In this document: piece after piece, positions 1-5,705 of the stretch
Numbering within the stretch: position 1 is the stretch's first letter
Layout of the letters: each line of letters starts with the position of its first letter
Source of the DNA: UBA11579 sp039714215
GTDB lineage: Bacteria > Chloroflexota > Anaerolineae > Anaerolineales > UBA11579
Direction of reading: 5' to 3'
Assembly (NCBI GenBank): GCA_039714215.1
Contig: JBDLJU010000200.1
Location: 1-5,705 of the forward strand
DNA: 5,705 nucleotides
Notes under the pieces: model-generated
What the model was told of the DNA's origin: nothing
Databases searched by the model: none
Seen by the model: only the letters and a program-made list of their open reading frames with translations
Translations under genes and position numbers: made by a program

Positions 1-117
1 GCTCAAACTATTGGGGTGCTCTCCGGGTTTGGCGACGAAAAAGAGCTTGCGCGGGTAAAGTCAGATTTGATCATCCCCAGCGTGGCAGACCTGCCTAAAC
101 TTCTACTCGCTGAATAA
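1..117 (+). CDS. HAD-like hydrolase, C-terminal end (partial)
   Basis: Reading frame 1 is open from the first base to a TAA at 115-117 and gives 38 residues beginning AQTIGVLSGFGDEKEL and ending in LPKLLLAE. The run GVLSGFG, followed by a charged helix, then SDLIIPSVADLPKLL, matches the end of the Rossmann-like core of HAD-superfamily phosphatases of the phosphoglycolate phosphatase type. In these the chain after motif IV reads roughly G-V-x-x-G-F/Y-G, then a helix, 'AD-x-V-I', and a final helix starting with x-x-L. The catalytic motifs (DxD nucleophile, Thr/Ser, Lys, acidic motif IV) all lie upstream of the window, so substrate and activity cannot be judged. The gene is convergent with the TPR gene and ends about 30 nt before a strong hairpin. 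Another Rossmann-type enzyme is possible, but the motif order favours HAD. Confidence 0.66.
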   Translation, partial: AQTIGVLSGFGDEKELARVKSDLIIPSVADLPKLLLAE

Positions 118-145
118 ACTGGGATCTATTTACCATCTACAACTA

Positions 146-173
146 AAAGAAGAGCAGCGTGCTGCTCTTCTTT
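146..173. terminator. Bidirectional intrinsic terminator between convergent genes
   Basis: A perfect 13-bp inverted repeat (arms 146-158 and 161-173, arm AAAGAAGAGCAGC) with a 2-nt centre GT at 159-160. In RNA this would probably form a 12-bp stem with a CGUG tetraloop. On the + strand it is followed by TATATTT. On the - strand the arm continues into TTTTAGTT, so both directions have a T-rich though interrupted tail. It lies 28 nt after the HAD-like stop codon and about 40 nt after the TPR stop codon on the other strand, the expected place for a shared terminator. Its strength has not been calculated. Confidence 0.85.
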
Positions 174-214
174 ATATTTCACTTGGGGGTCAGGAACGAT
201 ATCCTTGCTGAGCA

Positions 215-2542
215 TTAACCCAGACGCTGTAAGGCAGAGCGGTATTGGTCCGCATTCTGGGGATTGAGCAGCAGGATCGCCCGGATCGCTTCTTTTGCCC
301 GCTCGATGTCCTTGCGTTCCACCATGATTTCGGCAACCTTATCCCACTGCACGATCGCATCCTGAGTGCGGTTGACCTGCTGGTAAAGCTCCGCCAGGCG
401 GACGCGTGCCAGGGCAAGGTCTGCAGTCTCAGAGACCAGTCCTTCGAGGAACAAGATTGCATCCTCTACTCTCGCAATCCCGGTGAGATAAGAAATATAA
501 TTTTCAAGTTCAGTCGCTGCCTGGTTTCGCTGTCCGAGGTTGACGTTCAGCTCGATCAAACGCTTGCGGGAATCCTGATCACCGGGAGCAAGGGTGCGCA
601 GCTGCTCATAGACCCGCATCGCCTGCCGCCAATCTAAACGCTGCATGTCGATGTCCGCCATGTGCTTTAAAATTCGGGTGCTCCAGGATTGATCCGCATT
701 GGTTTGCTGCGCCAGACGCAGGGCATCTTCGTAGGTCTTCCTGGCCTGGTCCAGCTGGGCCAGGCGGTAATGCACATCCGCCAATTTAATGAACTCATGG
801 ATCGCCTGGTCGACCTCACCCTGTGAGCTCAAGCGGTCGATCAATCGTTTTCGCGACCCGAAATCCATCGGGGCGATCTCAACGATCCGCCTGAGTAAAT
901 TGGTTGCTCTTTTCGCCTCGCCGCGTACGGCGTATGTTGAGGCAATAACTGTGAATTTGGCAATCGCTTCTGGAATTTGATTCTGGCGGAGCAGCAGCTC
1001 ACCCATATGGATGTGAAGCGGCAAATAGGTGGGCGCTGAAGTCACCAAACCATAGGACTCTTCCATCGCTGATCGCAGATGGCCATCACGCGCCATTTGA
1101 TTGATCCTGGCGATTGCAGCCACAATTTCGGTGTCTTTAGCCTCGGTCAGCATATCCGCTAAAGGCATCAGCGCGATACCATCTATTGGTGCGGGAAGCT
1201 GCTGGCGGGCAGTTGTGACATGCGTTCGCCAGCTTGGGCGGATCAGCATGTCAATTATATTGTCACACAGCTGGTTTAACTTGGCCTCGTCCTCATCCTG
1301 ACCAAGGGCTTCGATCAAGGGTTCATACTGCTCACGTAATTCTTCAGATTTTTCAGGGGGTACCACTGCAGAGTCGGCTTCTTTTAGGGCTTCAAGGTAC
1401 TCAACGGTTGCGTCCATCAAGCGGTCGCGTTCACGCAGGTACTGTGCGATCATCAATCTGGCGGCCACCGCGTAATCTCTGTGGTTGAGCGAGCGAGAAA
1501 GGTTCCCCTGGGCCAGATCATTATCTCCCAGGTTCCGGTAAAGTAGACCGAGATTAAAATACGCGGCGGGGAATTCTAGCCCGGCATCGACTGCTTTTTG
1601 CAGTTCCTTGGCAGCGGCCTGTTCTTCAGCGCGGGTTTGTAAGTCTATCGCTGTCCCCAGGTGTTTTGAGATTGCAGCCAAGTCATCGCTGTTTGATTTT
1701 CCCAAAATGCTTCGAGCTGCCCCGCGGGCAGTGCTGTCTACCGCGCTCATATCATCCATTGAAACATCAAAGAGCAGCCCGGCCAAAGCGGTCAGCGCGC
1801 TTTGCCGCGCCTCTGCGATTGGGTCGGGCCCTTCACGAGATATATTGGTGATCTCATGCGGCATTTCACCGCCCATCTCACGGACGGCGGCCATCCGCAA
1901 TGGACCGGTCGCGCCGCGCTTGCGGATCGGTTTAGGCAGCGTTTTATTATTCCGTACCAACTCCAGGGCTTGCTGCGCTTCAAGGTTGTCGGGAGCGATT
2001 GAGACCGCTTTTTCAACGGTTTGTACCGCCTGGTTAATCTGCCCGATATCCTGCAGCAAGGCGGCGACAGAGATGTATTCAGTGACGGCCTGGTCAACAA
2101 ATCCAAGGCGCTCGTGCACTACCGCCAACCGGGAGTGTGCTTTCAGATGTTCTGGCACAAGGCGGGTAATCCGTGCCCAATTTTCAATCGCTTTGTCCGC
2201 GTCCTTGAGCTTGAGATAAATATCTGCGGCATTCATCGATTGTTCCGCAGCGGCGCTGATGTTCCCCACGCGTTCATGGATCTGCGCCAGGCGTTCAATG
2301 GGCAGCGGGTCACCCGGGAGCATTTTGGCTGCCTGTTCATAGCAGGCCTGCGCTTCTCCATATTTTTGCAGTTGGAAATACGCCAAACCAAGGTTATTGA
2401 TCGCCTGCGATTTTTCTGGAAGCGCTTCAACCGCGGTCCGGTAGTGCATCACAGCCTGCTCCCACTTTTGGTCCCAGGCGGCAGAATGCCCTTGGTTCAT
2501 CGCTTGCTGATATTTTTTTTCCCGTGCTTGAATCTCAACCAT
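215..2542 (-). CDS. Large tetratricopeptide-repeat protein of unknown function
   Basis: A 775-aa protein made almost entirely of helical repeats, with no signal peptide and no membrane segment, so probably cytoplasmic. Repeats appear in three blocks. Residues ~11-195 include a near-perfect TPR at 45-78 (I48, L51, G52, Y55, A64, Y68, A71, P76 at consensus positions). Residues ~245-490 are more divergent, with a clear TPR at ~324-356. Residues ~505-765 hold repeated 'A-hydrophobic' helix pairs ending in P-x-D/N turns. A basic, probably flexible linker at ~196-236 (K200, K204, R207-R209) joins blocks one and two. TPR arrays usually scaffold protein-protein contacts; no catalytic domain is visible and the partner is unknown. 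The ATG at 2540-2542 is preceded in frame by a TAG at 2546-2548, so the protein cannot start much earlier. There is no good Shine-Dalgarno sequence. The gene follows polA by 21 nt on the same strand and is probably co-transcribed with it. Confidence 0.9.
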   Translation of the reverse strand: MVEIQAREKKYQQAMNQGHSAAWDQKWEQAVMHYRTAVEALPEKSQAINNLGLAYFQLQKYGEAQACYEQAAKMLPGDPLPIERLAQIHERVGNISAAAEQSMNAADIYLKLKDADKAIENWARITRLVPEHLKAHSRLAVVHERLGFVDQAVTEYISVAALLQDIGQINQAVQTVEKAVSIAPDNLEAQQALELVRNNKTLPKPIRKRGATGPLRMAAVREMGGEMPHEITNISREGPDPIAEARQSALTALAGLLFDVSMDDMSAVDSTARGAARSILGKSNSDDLAAISKHLGTAIDLQTRAEEQAAAKELQKAVDAGLEFPAAYFNLGLLYRNLGDNDLAQGNLSRSLNHRDYAVAARLMIAQYLRERDRLMDATVEYLEALKEADSAVVPPEKSEELREQYEPLIEALGQDEDEAKLNQLCDNIIDMLIRPSWRTHVTTARQQLPAPIDGIALMPLADMLTEAKDTEIVAAIARINQMARDGHLRSAMEESYGLVTSAPTYLPLHIHMGELLLRQNQIPEAIAKFTVIASTYAVRGEAKRATNLLRRIVEIAPMDFGSRKRLIDRLSSQGEVDQAIHEFIKLADVHYRLAQLDQARKTYEDALRLAQQTNADQSWSTRILKHMADIDMQRLDWRQAMRVYEQLRTLAPGDQDSRKRLIELNVNLGQRNQAATELENYISYLTGIARVEDAILFLEGLVSETADLALARVRLAELYQQVNRTQDAIVQWDKVAEIMVERKDIERAKEAIRAILLLNPQNADQYRSALQRLG

Positions 2543-2563
2543 AATCTAATTTATTACCAATTT
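2543..2563 (-). other. polA-TPR gene junction without clear ribosome binding site
   Basis: This 21-nt spacer on the - strand is A/T-rich and contains an in-frame TAG two codons before the TPR start codon. No GGAGG-like sequence sits at the usual distance; the nearest purine-containing stretch is TTGGTAATAA. There is no hairpin that could end transcription after polA, which supports read-through into the TPR gene. Translation may depend on coupling or on a mechanism independent of Shine-Dalgarno pairing. Confidence 0.55.
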
Positions 2564-5362
2564 CTAAGTTTGTATTGGTCTCATTTTACCCCAATTCAAT
2601 CCCGCCCGCGCATCGGTTTTAAGCGGAACTTTGAGTTGGTAAGCCGCTGACATTTTTTTCATCACCAGCTCAGATACTTCCTTAACATTTCCCTCGTCGC
2701 ACTCCAAAACCAGCTCGTCATGGACCTGGAGCATCATCTTCGCGGGTAATCCGGATTTTTTCAGCGCGGCTGCCACATCAATCATCGCTACCTTCATAAT
2801 ATCTGCGGCAGTGCCCTGAATTGGGGCATTGATCGCCTCACGCAGCTGGCGGCGGCGAATCAGCTGGTTCTTTTGCGTCCCCAACCCGGGGAAATAGCGT
2901 TTGCGTCCCAGCAGGGTTTCCACGTATTCTTGCTGCCCGGCTTTCACCTTTAATTCATCCAGGAATATTTTCACCCCGGGGAACTGCTTAAAATAGGCTT
3001 CTACAAAATCTTCCGCCTCTGCCAGGGTCAGGTCTGTCGTGCGGGTTAAACCGAACGGGCTCATCCCGTAAATTAAACCAAAATTGATCGCCTTGGCGTG
3101 CCGTCGCTGGGCGCTCGAAACCCCCTCTAAGGGCAGATCATAAATTGCCGAAGCAGTCGTCGCATGGATATCCTGGTCGGCATTGAAGGCTGCAATCATC
3201 GCTTCGTCATCAGCCATATGGGCGACAATCCGCAGTTCGACCTGTGAGTAGTCCACGCCGACCAGCAAATTGCCAGGAGCCGCGATAAAAGCATGGCGCA
3301 CCTTCCTGCCCAGCTCTGTGCGAATCGGGATATTCTGCAGATTCGGGTCCGTGGAAGCCAACCTGCCCGTCACCGATCCGGTCTGGGAGTAGGAGGTATG
3401 CACCCGCCCAGTTTCAGGGTTGACCTGCTCTGGTAATGCATCCACATAGGTCGATTTTAACTTCGCCAGCTCACGGTGTTCCAGCACCATCTCAACCACC
3501 GGATGCTTGTCTCTCAGTTCATCCAACACCCCCGCTGCCGTCGAATAATGCCCGCTGGCGGTCTTGCGGGTGCCATCCGGTGGGACCAGGCCCAGCCGTT
3601 TAAACAGCGCATCTGAAAGCTGCTGGGTAGAATTGATGTTAAATTCTTCGCCGACCTGCTCAAAAATCTCAACGGTTAATTCCGCCATCCGGGCTTTCAG
3701 CTCACCAGACATTTTTGCTAAAAATTCCGCATCCAACCCGATCCCATTCATCTCCATCTCTGAGAGGACTTCAATCAATGGGATTTCAATTTCGCGGAAC
3801 AACTTTTGCCCGTCAACTGCTTTTAATTCCTTCTCCATCTCAAAGGACAGCCGCAGAGAAGACTCAGCATCCGCTGCCGCATACGGAGCAGCAGCTTCAA
3901 TTGCCACCTCGGCCATGGTGATCTGATTTTTACCCTTGCCAATCAGCTCTGAAATTTCCTGCATCTCAGTCCCCAGGCGCAGCCAGGACAGGTTTTTCAA
4001 ACCCAGGCTCCGAGAACCAGGGTCACGCACCCATTCAGCAATCATCGTATCAAAGCTCAGGGGGGACACATCCAACCCGTAGCGCTTGAGCATCACATAA
4101 TCATATTTGAGATTGTGCCCGATCTTGGGGATCTTTGGGTCGGTCATCGCACTGCGCAGGCCATCCAGAGCCTGCTCGATGGTCAGTTGTGTACCGGTGT
4201 GATGGCCCACCGGGATATAGTATCCGGTCCCTGGCTCATACGCCAGCGATATCCCCACAAGCTTGGCCTGCATCTTATTGGTCGACGTCGTTTCAGTATC
4301 AAAAGCAATCTGCCCAGCGTCCGCCAGCCTGGCTGCCAGCTCTGCCAACCCCGCTTGATCGTCCACGATGATCGTCTCAATCCCATTGTCAACCGGGGCA
4401 CCCGCTGGAGCAGAAAACATCGACATCTGCTTGCCAGAAACCGATGGCTGCCCGCCAATCGGCTCCATCCCCAGCAGTTTCATTACCTCCCCCAGGCGGG
4501 TGGTGAGTGAACGAAATTCAAGCTCGCGGAATAATTCCTGCACAGCCTGCGGCTCAAAATTGGTTACTTTTGCTTTTTCAATATCCAATTCAATATCAAG
4601 GTCTAAGACTATTTGAGCCAGCTCTTGGCTGAGATAAGCATTTTCTTTCCCCGCTTCTAGGTTTTTCTTCTGGCCGGGTTTGAGCTCGTCGAGATGCTGA
4701 TAAACTTCGTCTAATGTCTCGTATTTACCGAGCAGCATTTCGGCGGTTTTCTTCCCCACCCCGCGCACCCCAGGGATATTATCGGAGGTATCTCCGACCA
4801 ACGCTTTGTAGTCCACAACTTGATCGGGGCGCACGCCAAAGACCTCGTGCACATTCTCAATGGTATAGTCCGTAGATTCAGACAGTCTGCGCCCTGGGAG
4901 GCTGACAATCACCCGCTCATTGACCAGCTGCAGCAGGTCGCGGTCCCCGGTAATGATCTTGACCCCTAAGCCTGCCTCTGCGGCAATCCTTGAGACGCTG
5001 CCAAGCACATCATCGGCTTCATAGCCTTCTCTTTCCAAGCGGGGAATATTGAAAGCATCGACCATCTGCCGGATCCGCTCAATCTGAATCCGCAGGTCGT
5101 CGGGCATCTTCTCCCTGGTCGCCTTGTATTCGGGGAATAAATCGTCACGGAAGGTCTTTCCCACATCAAAAGCGACTGCCAGGTATTCTGGGCGTTCCTG
5201 CTCAAACAAGCGGAGCAGCACGCTGGCGAATCCAAATACGCCTGCGGTTGGTTCTCCGCTCTTGGTCACCCAGCGGGAAGTATTCCCCCCGGCGCCAGTC
5301 AGGGCAAAATAAGTTCGATAGGCTAAAGCATAGCCATCAAGTAGATATATCGTCTCAGGCAT
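2564..5362 (-). CDS. polA: DNA polymerase I with 5'-nuclease, proofreading and polymerase domains
   Basis: A 932-aa family A DNA polymerase, full length (E. coli Pol I is 928 aa), expected to act in Okazaki-fragment processing and repair synthesis. The 5'-nuclease domain (~1-290) has the acidic residues D9, D66, E115/D117/D118, D140/D142 and D191/D194, and the helix-hairpin-helix run GDTSDNIPGVRGVGKKTA. The 3'-5' exonuclease domain (~325-515) keeps all catalytic positions: D355 and E357 (FDTET), D421 (GHNLKYD), Y494 and D498 (YAAAD), so proofreading should be active. The polymerase domain has motif A (VDYSQVELR, D704), motif B (R753, K757, F761, Y765 in RRHAKAINFGLIYG) and motif C (VHDE, H881-D882-E883). 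F761 is the position where Phe disfavours dideoxynucleotides. The ATG at 5360-5362 has an in-frame TAA at 5366-5368 just upstream, which fixes the start. About seven extra residues precede the SGEP motif (~22-33) compared with the Taq enzyme as I recall it. It is the middle gene of a probable three-gene operon. Confidence 0.99.
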   Translation of the reverse strand: MPETIYLLDGYALAYRTYFALTGAGGNTSRWVTKSGEPTAGVFGFASVLLRLFEQERPEYLAVAFDVGKTFRDDLFPEYKATREKMPDDLRIQIERIRQMVDAFNIPRLEREGYEADDVLGSVSRIAAEAGLGVKIITGDRDLLQLVNERVIVSLPGRRLSESTDYTIENVHEVFGVRPDQVVDYKALVGDTSDNIPGVRGVGKKTAEMLLGKYETLDEVYQHLDELKPGQKKNLEAGKENAYLSQELAQIVLDLDIELDIEKAKVTNFEPQAVQELFRELEFRSLTTRLGEVMKLLGMEPIGGQPSVSGKQMSMFSAPAGAPVDNGIETIIVDDQAGLAELAARLADAGQIAFDTETTSTNKMQAKLVGISLAYEPGTGYYIPVGHHTGTQLTIEQALDGLRSAMTDPKIPKIGHNLKYDYVMLKRYGLDVSPLSFDTMIAEWVRDPGSRSLGLKNLSWLRLGTEMQEISELIGKGKNQITMAEVAIEAAAPYAAADAESSLRLSFEMEKELKAVDGQKLFREIEIPLIEVLSEMEMNGIGLDAEFLAKMSGELKARMAELTVEIFEQVGEEFNINSTQQLSDALFKRLGLVPPDGTRKTASGHYSTAAGVLDELRDKHPVVEMVLEHRELAKLKSTYVDALPEQVNPETGRVHTSYSQTGSVTGRLASTDPNLQNIPIRTELGRKVRHAFIAAPGNLLVGVDYSQVELRIVAHMADDEAMIAAFNADQDIHATTASAIYDLPLEGVSSAQRRHAKAINFGLIYGMSPFGLTRTTDLTLAEAEDFVEAYFKQFPGVKIFLDELKVKAGQQEYVETLLGRKRYFPGLGTQKNQLIRRRQLREAINAPIQGTAADIMKVAMIDVAAALKKSGLPAKMMLQVHDELVLECDEGNVKEVSELVMKKMSAAYQLKVPLKTDARAGLNWGKMRPIQT

Positions 5363-5387
5363 AGGTTAATCTTATCAGTTAATCAAG
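5363..5387 (-). other. Junction between transposase-like gene and polA, no clear ribosome binding site
   Basis: The 25-nt spacer on the - strand is A/T-rich (it contains GATTAACTGATAAGATTAACC) and carries a stop in the polA frame. No strong Shine-Dalgarno motif is present; AAGA about ten bases before the ATG is the best and is weak. No terminator hairpin is seen. A promoter within the end of the upstream gene cannot be excluded, but I see no convincing -35/-10 pair here. The short spacing suggests co-transcription with polA. Confidence 0.5.
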
Positions 5388-5705
5388 TTATTTGGAAATC
5401 CCCTGCCGCCTGCGGATGTTCCGGATAAAGTCCAGAACCAGGTGAGCCGGGGGAGGTTGGGTGCTGCCGAGGATCAAATACCCAGGAGCCCAAAAGTCTC
5501 CAGAAGGGTTATCGTTTTCCATGGTGGGAAATTCAATGAACATCCGCCGAGAAGTATGCTGGCGTACTGTGCGCATTAAGTAACCGGGGGATGTATTGGG
5601 GGGGACATTGACCATCCACTGCAAATAATCCGGGCGGATCGACAAATGTTCCAGGCGCCAGCCAAATGCGACGCTCAGGTGGGTGATCCAATCAGACAGC
5701 CGGTT
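5388..5705 (-). CDS. IS200/IS605-type (Y1) transposase-like protein with replaced active site, partial
   Basis: The frame is open from the right edge to the TAA at 5388-5390 and gives 105 residues; the N-terminus lies outside. A TTG at 5643-5645 is not the likely start, since homologous-looking sequence (DWITHLSVAFGWRLEHLS) continues upstream to the edge. The order of elements is that of Y1 HUH transposases: helix, GW-x-L-E-x-L strand, 'PDHVHLLV' strand, PP-x-x-SP loop, helix with TSRR-x-F-x-x-FP, then FWA-x-GY, then the C-terminal 'YIENQ' helix. At the active site the His-x-His is Y27-L-Q29 (PDYLQWMV), the catalytic Tyr is F93 and the following Gln ligand is I97 (DFIRNI), counted from the window edge. 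By family knowledge it should not cut DNA. The intact frame and conserved fold signatures argue against simple decay, so a domesticated nucleic-acid-binding role is inferred. It is the first visible gene before polA. Confidence 0.8.
   Translation of the reverse strand, partial: NRLSDWITHLSVAFGWRLEHLSIRPDYLQWMVNVPPNTSPGYLMRTVRQHTSRRMFIEFPTMENDNPSGDFWAPGYLILGSTQPPPAHLVLDFIRNIRRRQGISK

Noticed and set aside
1608..2219. A 203-codon + strand open frame opposite the TPR gene
   Set aside because: It is antisense to a strongly supported TPR protein, its translation is low-complexity Ser/Ala/Arg/Cys-rich without domain signatures, and it has no good ribosome binding site. It is a by-product of codon bias in the real gene.
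2021..2650. A 209-codon + strand open frame spanning the polA-TPR junction
   Set aside because: It overlaps both real genes and the spacer in antisense, and the translation resembles no family I recognise.
215..5390. CRISPR arrays, tRNA or rRNA genes, riboswitches
   Set aside because: No spaced direct repeats, cloverleaf-like segments or rRNA-like conserved runs were seen; nearly all the window is accounted for by protein-coding genes.
5388..5645. An 85-aa reading of the transposase-like gene starting at a TTG
   Set aside because: The frame stays open for 20 more codons to the window edge, and those residues continue the family-like pattern, so the gene is longer and cut by the window.
5388..5705. 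An active insertion sequence of the IS200/IS605 group
   Set aside because: The HUH histidines, catalytic Tyr and Gln ligand are all replaced. No subterminal hairpin typical of an IS end is seen between the stop codon and polA, and no tnpB is visible.

Overview
The window is an ordinary-looking bacterial chromosomal segment of moderate GC. One gene end enters from the left on the + strand. It converges on three consecutive - strand genes that fill the rest. Transcribed from right to left these are: (i) the 3' part of a small gene related to the IS200/IS605 (Y1, HUH-type) transposases, running off the right edge; (ii) a full-length polA for a three-domain DNA polymerase I of 932 aa; (iii) a 775-aa tetratricopeptide-repeat protein of unknown function. 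Only 25 and 21 nt separate these three genes, so they are probably one transcription unit. Their promoter would lie beyond the right edge.

The left edge holds the last 38 codons of a HAD-like hydrolase. Between it and the TPR gene is a 13-bp perfect inverted repeat with T-rich flanks on both sides, a good candidate for a bidirectional terminator serving the two convergent genes.

Organism: the style of the PolA (for example the inserted residues before the SGEP motif), a large TPR protein, moderate GC and start codons without clear Shine-Dalgarno sequences suggest a member of the Chloroflexota, perhaps Anaerolineae. This is an impression from protein style, not a demonstrated assignment.

The most notable point is the transposase-like gene upstream of polA. 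Its reading frame is intact and the family fold signatures are easily seen, yet every active-site position I can align is replaced: both His of HUH (Y and Q instead), the catalytic Tyr (F) and the downstream Gln metal ligand (I). This looks like a domesticated, catalytically inactive Y1-transposase fold, possibly a nucleic-acid-binding protein, co-transcribed with a replication/repair polymerase. PolA itself appears fully competent, with intact 5'-nuclease, proofreading 3'-5' exonuclease and polymerase motifs. Any functional link among the three genes is inference from gene order only.
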